Positions 37,501 through 49,500 of a stretch of 64,000 bases of DNA are shown here, piece after piece. This DNA is from Cydia pomonella (lineage: Eukaryota > Arthropoda > Insecta > Lepidoptera > Tortricidae): positions 1,736,001 through 1,800,000 of the forward strand of contig NC_084726.1 of the NCBI RefSeq assembly GCF_033807575.1, written 5' to 3'. Below the pieces are notes generated by a model. It was given only the letters and a program-made list of their open reading frames with translations. It made no database searches and was not told the DNA's origin. The position numbers and the translations under genes are program-made. The first letter of the stretch is position 1, and the number at the start of each line of letters is the position of its first letter.

Positions 37501-40500
37501 ACTTAAACCTACGTCTAATTTAAGTTTGCGGCTATATCAAAAATAGACACTGTATATTTAATTAATAAGTCTTATGTCTTAGCCACAAGTAACTTATTTT
37601 ATTATTTGTTAGCTCATATTCCCAATGTTAGGCAGAGGCTTCCTCTCTTCACAACCTACCACGCAAAATAGGCGCAAGTGTATAATCTCAGTTTATTTAG
37701 TGTTAACCAAGACTCGGAAACCGGTAAAATTTTCAAACCGTTATTATGCACTTTGTGCAAAACCTTTTAATTTCGGTTTCGTTCGTAAAACCGTTATTTT
37801 TAAACCCATTTTTAGGAGAACATTTCCATAAAGGTCTTGTCAAATTAACCGGTTTAGAACAATAAAAACCGGTTTATTACTATACTCTGTATCTTTAGTT
37901 ATTTAAATAAAAGTAAACAAAATCTACCCTCAAACGGCTCCTCAAGCCAGTTGAGGGTAGATGAAAACATTACATAATCAAATAATATAGGTTAAAGTCA
38001 GGTCGTTCAGTGACCGATCCAGGCGGTTTTGTATTTGGTTAGTTAATCAATAAATATTATAACTACCTAAAATCTACAAATTGTTTGTTTACTTTTATTT
38101 AAATACCCAAAGACACAGAGTATAGAACCTACATTTATAATCTTATATGATTTTAGTACCTGGCATGTCTGTCGACGTCGTCATCCCAGGACAAGCTGGC
38201 GTTTGATGTCGGTCTCCAAGAGCACTCCCAAGGCGAGGCCTGCTGGTGGACTCTTCATCCAGCCAGCAAGCAGAGGTAACATTCAGTTTTAATCGATTCA
38301 TCTTCAAAACAAAAAGGTCCACTCCGTCACATTTTTGGGGGACATAAAAAAAACAACGCAAAGAATTTTGACCCACCATCCCATCAAATAGATAAGTCAT
38401 ATTGCCCATATTAAACTTACCTATACTTAGGTATATTTAAGTAACCCATAGTGCAAATTATAAATCTTAAAGTATAGTAAACATCCCTATAATGGAACAG
38501 GCACCAGTAATGGAATGGTATAGACAAATGCTGTAAAACAAGAATTTACCATCAGTTTTTAATCGCTGGCAACATTTTACCACAAACAAGAGCCAAAGAG
38601 CTGCTTAAGTTTAATTGTTTATTTATATTGATTATTTTGAAAATGAATGGCGCCATACATTCCATGACTGGAGCAAAAAACCACAGTTTTAATTGGTTAA
38701 TAATATTGAAACCAATTGCAGTAACTTTCATTAAATACATAGAAAACATAAAGGGCGAATTGGACATTCCACTTTTAAAGCGTAAAGCGGTAGAAATTTT
38801 ACAGGTGTCGGTGAAATATCAAAAATACTCCAAATTTTCTCTTAAATAAAAAAAAATATTATGGTTATACGGTTACTATACTTTTTACACTTTTTTGCCA
38901 TTTCAAATTGTAAATTCTGTGTATCACGTTATTTTATGGGTGCTTGCCTGAAATAAAATCAATTTATTTTATTTTATTTTATTTTATTTTATTTTAAATG
39001 TTCCATGATTGGTGCCGTTAACATACTAGAATCTCATCTGTCATCAACACTCCTTAGAATGTCAACAAATATGCCTCATAATATCTTGAAAACTTTTTCA
39101 AACTGTTATGCTAAAAACTCTTCTTCCCAAAATTAAACTATACTTGTATCACCCAATCTGAGTCTTATTATATGAAATATAGAGTTGATATTCCCGGTAA
39201 CCTTCATGACACTTGTTGCTTTTTGTTTTTCCTGTCATTATACTTTGTAATGCCTTATTTAAATACAGATCTGAGGGTGAGAAGGTGCGAGTGGGTGACG
39301 ACCTTATCCTCGTGTCGGTCGCGACGGAGAGATATTTGGTAAGTTTACAATCATATTTAGACTAGTTATATGGTCACTAGGATCTTAGTCACCCTCTTAT
39401 GTACACTATAAATGTATACTAATGTTTATACAACATACAATTTATTTTTATTTATTTCAGCACACTACCAAGGAAAACGAAGTATCGATCGTAAATGCCT
39501 CATTCCACGTGACGCACTGGTCGGTGCAGCCATACGGCACCGGTATCTCACGTATGAAATACGTCGGATACGTATTTGGTGGAGATGTACTTCGTTTCTT
39601 CCATGGGGGCGATGAGTGTCTTACTATACCGAGTACTTGGAGTACGGAGGGTGGGCAAAAGTAAGTATATATTTTTTATTAAAAAAGAAATATATTTGAG
39701 ACTTAGAATATAAGATATTCAATGAATAAAGAGAATAATAATAAAATACTTTATTGCACACTACAAAATAAACGTTACAGAGTATTTTTTTTTTTTTAGC
39801 AGTGGAGAAAAAAAATATGAAGGAAGATTGCAATATACACTTTTTTCAAATAAAAGAACAATTTTTGAAATCATTTCACATGATAGAGAATTGTCATCGA
39901 AAAACCAACATACTTGCATAACATCGAACAAATTAGTTAGGCAATTTGCCGATAGATGGCGCTGTACATAATTATAATGTGTATAGGTACTTCTGATCAA
40001 AAGTCGCCTTTACAGTTACACGAGATAATTCAAAGTTTTGTTAGAACCCTCGGTGCGCGAGTAAAACGAACCCGCGCTTAACCGGTTTTTTTATTAATTG
40101 CAGCATCGTGGTATACGAGGGCGGCTCAGTGATGTCCCAAGCCCGTTCGCTCTGGCGTCTCGAGCTCGCTCGCACTAAGTGGGCCGGCGGCTTCATCAAC
40201 TGGCTCCATCCTATGCGTATACGACACATCACTACTGGCAGATATCTTGGAGTCAATGATCAGAATGAGCTGTATCTTATACAAAGGTAATGTAGAATAA
40301 CAATATAGGTAAAAACTTAAACGTTAAAGCACCACACCAGTAGGTATAGCTTAATGCTCATCATTAGAATCATCCATCGCCATGTGCCAATTAATTAATT
40401 AAACTACCATACCTTACCATGGGCTTGTGGTATTGAAACTTAGATACAGCATTATATTGTGGAGAAATTTTTGATAAGGATATCTTTTTTTAAAGAATGT

Positions 40501-43500
40501 ATTGCTTTAAGAAAGCCTTATACTTGTCATTTTCAATCAATTCCTTGGCAGTTGCGGATTATTATTGGCAATGACCTAAGAAAACCTTCATACGTAGCAG
40601 CAAAGTCTACACATTTTTAGTTAACTGTGTCAACGATGATTTTAATGTGATCTTTTTTTATACAGAGATGAAGCCACAACAGCATCCTGCGCGTTCTACC
40701 TGCGTCAAGAGAAAGATGACCAGAAGGTGGTGCTTGAAGACAAGGACCTTGAGGTTATCGGTTCGCCCATCATCAAGTATGGTGACTCCACTGTCATTGT
40801 GCAGCACTCGGAGACCGGCCTGTGGCTGTCTTATAAGGTAACTTAATATTCAGCTTGATATTTCAAAAGTCATGAGGCCTTAGACCTGTTATTTTTGACA
40901 AATATCATTGCTAGAAAGAGAGGCTAATAGAGATTACAGATTACAGACATTAATATTAAATACAAACCAGAAAGTGGTGACAGAAAACAACTGTCTGGCA
41001 GAAACTGGTCCAGTAAAAGCCTAAGTTTAAAAGTCAGAATCTGTAATAAACAAATCAGTCTCCGCTCTCATTTTTCTTAACCTTTTAACCGCTTAGAATT
41101 TTCATCGAGCGAGCTCATGTCCCCGCTGGTACTAAGTTACACGAGGTTTTGTCTTATCAGACTGCGGCGAAATGTGCGGGATATTGTATGTCCTATATAT
41201 CAGATCACGGCGGTTAAAAGGTTAAAACTTAAATCTGATGATGGTACCTACACAAAAAATCGTCAGAAATCATAGAATATAATGGAAGAAAGTAATTTAG
41301 GTTTGTCCAAAATTACTCGTGTTTTTTTTCATCGGAAACTACTTTTTTATGAATATTAGTATTAGTTATGCCTTTATAATCATTTTCTTGCACACTTTTA
41401 TTGAAAAAAATCACTTTTTGTATTCAATATTAATTTTGCCACCAAACGTTCCTGTCCCATAACCCATATTTAGAAGGGGGAGATCATTTTCATTATTCCG
41501 TTTCAGTCCTATGAGACAAAGAAGAAAGGCGTCGGTAAAGTCGAAGAGAAGCAAGCGATACTTCATGAAGAAGGCAAGATGGACGACGGCTTAGACTTCT
41601 CTAGATCGCAAGAAGAGGAGTCGCGTACTGCTAGAGTCATTAGAAAGTGTTCGTCGCTGTTTACTAAGTTTATCACGTGAGTTTCAACCTTAATACAATA
41701 GTATTATGGCTTAGAATAAGAAGTCAAAATGGACGAGGGGTTATACTTGTCTAGGTCGGAGGGGAATACGTTCGACAAGTGTTACATTAATAATTTAAAA
41801 AATAATAATTACGCCACAACATTTGAAGAAATATTGAATGTGAGCGAAGCTACCTGTACAATAAGCAAGCTACATGGTCAATGTATTATTATTATTTATT
41901 TATTGGGAAACCAACAGCACATGAAACATATTAACAATATATACGATAAGCGGAGGCCAATTATAGGTTCTCACACATAGAAATTTCATAGACATTAACT
42001 TCACTAAGTATATATAGTTTACAATTCCGTAGACTAGGCAAGTACATACATGAATTAAAAAGTAAAAACTATTGAAGACAGAAATCATTACAGAAAAAGG
42101 TCAAGCTCACTCAAAGAATTTAAGCATTAAAGTACGGCGTATAGACTGTGTATTTATATTAAACACATCAATATCGTGCTCTCTTGACAGACTGTTAAGT
42201 GTTCTACCTGCATCAAAAATAAATAAATAAGTATAAATGTATATCTGAAAAATTAAGTGGCAGAATGTAATCAAAAATCATTACAGGACAGTACACCACT
42301 ACTGTGTTTTATTTTTATTTTTTATTATAAACTGACTGACCCTGACTGATTGGCCCTATAGTCACACCTGATGGAAAGTGTGCAAATAGAAATATTAAAT
42401 TACCCAGAACCTGCAAAACCTTCTCAAAAGCATATCTTTTACCAAAATGCTGATAAAAAAACCCCGTTTCCAGTGGCCTTGAAACCCTACAAGAGAATCG
42501 TCGGCACTCGATGTTCTTCGCGTCGGTGAACCTGGGCGAGATGGTGATGTGCCTGGAGGACCTCATCAACTACTTCGCGCAGCCCGACGAGGAGATGGGT
42601 AAGAGACTGGCCTGAACTAATGCCAGGCCTCGATTATTTAAGGTACAAGTTACAATTTTACTACTCATAACGGCAACATTGAACAAAAGGCCACTCATGA
42701 TTGGCCAAGCCTAAAGCGCATCAATGTTCAATTTCTTCTCTTCTTCTTTTCATCCTGTTACCCCCTGCTGGGGTGTAGGGCTCGAACCATTTCCTTCCAC
42801 TGACTCCGGTCCTGGGCAGCTCGGGTAACCTCCTCCCACCCCATCCCCAATACACCCAACTCTTGCTCCACGGAACGACGCCAAGTAGATTTAGGACGAC
42901 CATGTTTCCGTTTTCCAGGCATCTTCCAGGTCAGGGCCACCTTGGATAGGTGGGTGTCAGGCTTCCTGAGGATATGCCCAATCCAATGCCATTTGCGCGT
43001 TTGGATCTCCTTAATGTTCAATTTACACCTGGAAAAGTGTAATTTGTAAGTTTTTTTTGTAGGGTCTAGGTTTGATATTCATAAGCCTGAAGACTTTTTG
43101 CAGATGGATAAATCGTGGATAGTCACACGATTGGTGTTTACCATCTTCATCTCAGCTTTAAACTATTCCGAGCATTGGTTTTCCAAAAGTATATCAATGA
43201 TTGGTCGTGATTACTTGCGATCTTGACTAGATAGATCCAACTTCTTGAGAAACTTTTTAACTGCGTTCGTGTTTACTGCTTAACTTTCGTAAGAAGATTT
43301 TTGGAGCCTAACAATATGTCAACACATTTCTGTGGTAAATAATGTCATTAGCTTTGCCATCTATTCATGGCAATAAAGTAAATAACTATAATTTCTGATT
43401 TTCCCTATTCACAGAACACGAAGAAAAACAAAACAAATTCCGAGCCCTCCGTAATCGTCAAGACCTGTTTCAAGAGGAAGGCATCCTGAACCTGATCCTC

Positions 43501-46500
43501 GAAGCTATCGACAAGATCAACGTCATCACGTCACAAGGGTTCCTGGCCGGGTTCCTCGCTGGAGACGAGTCCGGGCAGAGCTGGGAGATGATCTCTGGAT
43601 ACCTGTACCAGTTGCTTGGTAAGTGTCTTCAGACGTAATACCGTCAAGTAGCTAAAACAAGATCAACGTCATCACGTCACAAGGGTTCCTGGCCGGGTTC
43701 CTTACTGGAGATGAGTCCGGGCCGAGGTGGGAGATGATCTCTGGATACCCGTACCAGTTGCTTGGTAAGTCTTAGCCATAGAAAACGTCATTATCATCAC
43801 ATCACAAGGGTTTCTGGCTGGGTTCCTCGCTGGAGACGATTCCGGGCAGAGCTGGGAGATGATATCTGTATACCCGTACCAGTTGCTTGGTAAGTCTTAG
43901 CCATAGAAAACGTCATCATCATCATATCACAAGGGTTTCTGGCCGGGTTCCTCGCTGGAGACAAGTCCGGACAGAGCTGGGAGATGATCTCTGGATACCT
44001 GTACCAAATTGGTCAACCCCGCGAGGATACCCACAACTACTGGTCATATGCTGCTCGCACCCAACGATTCCCTATGCCTTCTATAGTTGTCTAGTAAGGG
44101 CCAGTTTGTACCAACTGGAATTGAAGGCTGATCTAAGAAGTTTCGCATACAAAAAAAAATAGGGAACGTTTTAACGGTGACCTTAAGTCTTATCTTCACC
44201 AGTTGATTAGAAAGTCAAAGTGACAATGGGTTTTTTTTTTTATACCACGACGGTGGCAAGCAAACATACGGCCCGCCTGATGGTAAGCAGTCACCGTAGC
44301 CTATGGACGCCTGCAACTCCAGAGGTGTTACATGCGCGTTGCCGACCCTTTAAAAATCTGTACACTCCTTTTTTGAAGAACCTCATACTGTAGACCCTCG
44401 GGAAAACCTCGGCAGGTAGCTCATTCCACAACCGGAGCGTGCGCGGGAGGAAGTTCCTCTTAAACCGCACAGTGCGTGACCATTTAGGTTCTAGGGTGTG
44501 AGGATGAACACCCTGCCGACGGCGGGCGGTGCGGTGATAGAAAGTTTATGAGTTTATTATAATACATTAGCTAATTTAATAAGATTTTCATTGTCATTGT
44601 CTTCTTCTTTTTCTATATTACTTCGGACTCTTGCTGACCGAAGAAGGCATGATGGTTTGTTTGTTGGTTTGATTGCAGTTCTTTATTGATCAAATAAGCT
44701 TATAAAACGATTTCTTTGACATGACTTAAAGGTGGGAAAGATGCTATGTTTAAAGTTAATGTGTAAATTTAAGATTTTCACGAATATAGCCTCACTTTTT
44801 CTTCAACAGCCGCCATCATTAAGGGCAACCACACCAACTGCGCGCAGTTCGCCAACTCCAACCGCCTCAACTGGCTGTTCTCTCGTCTCGGATCTCAAGC
44901 CTCGGGAGAGGGCACGGGAATGTTGGACGTATTGCATTGCGTGCTGATTGACTCGCCTGAAGCGCTGAATATGATGAGGGTGAGTAATGGACTTGAAATT
45001 TTTAATGTGTCCTTTAATAACAGAGTATCATACTAGGTGGTATGATTTACAAGCTTAGGGCATGGGAATGCTGGACGTGTTTTTCGTGCTGGTTGTCTCA
45101 CTTGAGGCGCTGAATATGATGAGAGTGAGTAATGGATGACGAAAATTTTGATAACGTCTCGTGTTAAAATGTGTACATATGTACTTAAGCGCATAGAAAA
45201 CATCCATGACTCTAGAACAAAATATCCGTGATTATCACACAAATAAATGACCTTACCGGGAATTAAACAGGACCATCGGCTTCATAGGCAGTACACTCCC
45301 GACTACAGACAGGTCTTCTTATTAATACATAACGTATTTTTCCATAGGACGAGCACATAAAAGTAATCATATCCCTCCTCGAAAAGCACGGGCGCGATCC
45401 AAAAGTCCTCGACGTGCTGTGCTCTCTATGCGTCGGTAATGGCGTCGCTGTACGTTCCTCGCAGAACAATATCTGCGATTATCTGCTGCCGGGGAAGAAT
45501 TTACTACTCCAAACTGCGTTGGTGGATCATGTGTCGAGGTAAGGAATTTATGATAAGAGCATAAAGTTCAAAGTTGAATAATAATGGCTTTGGACAAGTG
45601 GTGCTAATTTTGCGTCGGTAATGGCGTCCCTGTACGTTCCTTGTAGAACAATATCTGCGATTATCTGCTGCCAAGGAAGAATTTACTATACTGCAAACTG
45701 CATTGGTGGATCACGTGTCGAGGTCGACTTTATGCTAAAGACTTAGAGTTCAAAGTTGAATGATAGTGGCTCTAGTAAAGTGATTAGACTGATTAGGTAT
45801 ACACATTTTGCGTCGGTAATAGCATCACTGGACGTTCCTCACAGAATAATATCTACGATTATTTGCTTCTGGGGAAAATTACTATTACACACTGCTCTAG
45901 TAGACCATCTGTCAAGGTTAATCGACTTTGAAATAAAGGCATAGAGTTCAAAGTTGAATAAAATTGGCTCTGGGCAAGTGATGGTGCTAATTTTGGATCG
46001 GTAATGGCGTCGCTGTACGCTCCTCATAAAACGATATCTGCGATTAACTGCTGCCGGGGAAGAATTTACTACTGTATTTGGACATAAAACCTATTTCAGT
46101 ATGATTGCGTTAAATTAATTTGTCCTCTTATGTAATTTTGACCTTGTTTGTTAGAAATTAACAAAAAGTTATGGAAATTTGCAATATTTGAGAATAAATA
46201 TGAGGATTTATTTCAGAAGATAACGTTAAAATACTATTAAAATGCTTACAGTTGGTTACTCAACGTAAATATCTTCTTATTTACAGTGTCCGTCCAAATA
46301 TCTTCGTGGGTCGCGTGGAAGGTTCAGCAGTGTACCAGAAATGGTACTTTGAAGTCACGATGGACCATATTGAGAAAACTACGCATATGATGCCACACTT
46401 GAGGATAGGATGGGCAAACACTGCTGGGTAAATATCACTCATTGTATTACATTTTCATATGTAACGGATTACTCATGTGAAAACTGAAAGGATTTTAACC

Positions 46501-49500
46501 GTTCAAACGCCAAGAACACCTAAAGTCGTCGTTACTAGTCATACCCAAAGCGCCAAGGACAACTATAGGTACAGTTAAGTATTTTCTGCCAATTTCCACA
46601 ATTTTAAACATTTTTAAAAAAACGAAACGTCAGAAAAATATGTAACCAAACCTGCTTACAAATTCACAAGAATTGGTTTAAATAAGTTTTTGGCAAAAAA
46701 ATATATTTTTGGGACAAGCTTTTATCGCTGACTGTACTTTTTTTTCACAGGCAACTAATACTCATCGAGACAATTCTAAAAACCCCAAACACAATTAGGT
46801 TGCGTTGTTTTATCACAGAGTTCCTATGACTACCTCCTATCTCCATCATCAGATCAGCTCGGTGGTACCATAATATTGCATTGTCACCCGACTTACTTAT
46901 GTATGCAAATTTTCAGCTTAATCGGAAACCGGGAAGTGGGTCAAATTTAACTTGCAAGATTCCAGGACATACATACAAACCAAGCACACGTCAAGTTAAA
47001 TAAAAGCTTGTAATAATATGCGACCTGCAGAGGAGAACATACGGACATACGACCAAGCTGAAACGGATATTTTCGCTAACGCTCGGTCAATAAATTCTGA
47101 GACATAATATTAAACTAATTTCACGGTTTACACTCACGTGTTTTTAGTCACTCGCGCGACATCTTTCGGTGAGCCTTACTCTCCTTTCTCAAGCACTAAC
47201 AGTGCGAGCAGCGTTCACGACGGCCGTGCTTCGCGTACTGCTGCGCGCCGCGTCGCACGCTGCGCGCGCGCTTAGAGAACCGATTGGAGTTTAGGGGTGG
47301 TCGTGCGCTGTCGTAAAAACGTGAATGTAAATCGTAATAATAGTTTATGCGACTGCTACATAATGAAAGGCATTAAAACACAAGTGTGGGCTTAAGAAAC
47401 GAACGAAGTGAGTTTCTTAAAAGGACCACACGACTGTTTTAATGCCTAATTATATAGAGTACATACACTATTTTATCTACATACATATTATAAACTTTCT
47501 ATGATATATTCACTAACCCAAATTACAGCCAACATTGGGGCTTCATTGCTCTTTTGGCGGGACTCGCGGATATGTGGCGGCGTCGCCGAAATATCTTTAT
47601 CGCTCATTTTAAATTAAACTTTTGCTATTATTTTTTATTACTTAAAAACAACAAAACAAACTCATTTTATACTTAATATTAATTAATAGATAAACTGTAC
47701 GTCAAATGGCGACAAATGAAAACTTTTTTCACGCATGTCACGCAATTGTAGTTTTTTTTTTAAATTCAGAGACAAACTAGTATCAGGGCCTAATTCCGTA
47801 TCGTTGGATACAAACTAATATGCGAGATTTCTCAAAATTGAGGTCGAATTGAATGGCTTTTTGTTCAGAGAAGTACGAAATTTGAATGTCATTACCAAAT
47901 TGATTTTGATGTAGTAATGAAGCAATTACAACATTTTCACAGATAAGAAATTTCTTTTTTTCCTTCCTCGCACAACGTATCAGTATAGCGTTACAACGAG
48001 GAAATGCCGCCAGCATCCTTGGTACAATGCCTCAAGGGCCTATTTTAGATATAAGCTAGTTATAGTAATCATCTGTATATATCCATTATAAGACATTAAA
48101 ACACTGGTGTGAACCGTAATTGAAAAAAACAAATTTGTGAAACAAAACAGTTTATCTTAATGTTGGCCATTATTTACGGATTTTGAAGGCATCATAGAGG
48201 GTTTATGATATGTGTGTAGATAAAATTAGTTTAATGTTAATATGTCTCACGACAGTAAGTAAGTAAGTAAGTAAATATTCTTTATTGCACCAACAATTAT
48301 ACATTTTACATACGTGTAAAACTACAAATGAATTTTAAAGGAAAATAGAACCAGTTAGAGACAGTTTAAATTAGATTATTGCAAACCTTTATGAGACATA
48401 GCCTGATTATTATGCCATGATTATTTTGACGACCGGTCTGGCCTAGTGGGTAGTGACCCTGCCTATGAAGCCGATGGTACCAGGTTCAAATCCTGGTAAG
48501 AGCATATATTTGTGTGATGAACACGACGGATATTTGTTTCTGAGTCATGGGTGTTTTCTATGTATTTAATTATTTATAATGATATATATATCGTTGTCTA
48601 GGTACCTACAACACAAGCCTTATTGCGCTTACTGTGGGACTTAGTCAATTTGTGTAATAATGTCCTATAATATTTATTTATTTAATGTATTATTCCAGCT
48701 ACGTCCCCTACCCCGGTGGTGGCGAGAAATGGGGCGGCAATGGAGTCGGAGACGACCTGTACTCCTTCGGCTTCGACGGCGCCAACCTCTGGTCTGGCGG
48801 CAGGAAGACTCCTGTCAACAGGAACTATACCGCCGAGCCGTTCATTCGAAAAGGTACCTTATTGTCCTTCTTACAAGGTTCAGGTTCCATCATTGGCGGT
48901 GACTTGTACTTTTGAGTTCATTCGACGGACTTTCAAGGTCCTTCATTAGAGATAGTACATTATTGCAGAGGCCGGGAAATGGCATCACCTGGATGAGTTT
49001 CGATCAAAGAAGACGAATCCGCGAATTGTTGTTTCTGCCGAGGCATATATAGTGCTTTTATCCAAACATGCCAGGAAATAAGGTAAAATATGTAATCATA
49101 ATTTAATTATCAACCAGCACTCAAATCGAAACTTAAGATCATAAACGTCAAAAACAATTTCCCTCTTCAATTATTATAAAAAAGTTAAAGACACAACTTA
49201 TTCTGCCATTCAGTACTATTCAATATTCGTTCATTCCATATAATTGTGCAATATAAGCTGTATGTGCACACATGAGATTCTTAAAAAAATATAACAGTTA
49301 TATAGTCTTTGATTTTATTAAGCAGTATTCCTGATTTTCTCGCATGTTTGGAGAAAAGCACTATATATGCCTCGGCAGGAACAGCAATTCGTGGATTCGC
49401 CTTCTTACTCTCATCCACGAATTGCCTTTTCCCGGCCTCTGCAATAATGTACTATTCTATAATGTTAATATCCAGAACATCAGAGTCAAGTGAATGCAGT

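Noticed and set aside
43657..43889. Exon 12 copies as functional alternative exons
   Set aside because: The frames and donors look usable, but no pyrimidine tract with AG precedes the copies. Kept as pseudo-exons.
48880..48935. A degraded copy of exon 16 tail
   Set aside because: Only scattered matches ('gttcattcga', 'gtccttc'); too weak to separate from chance.
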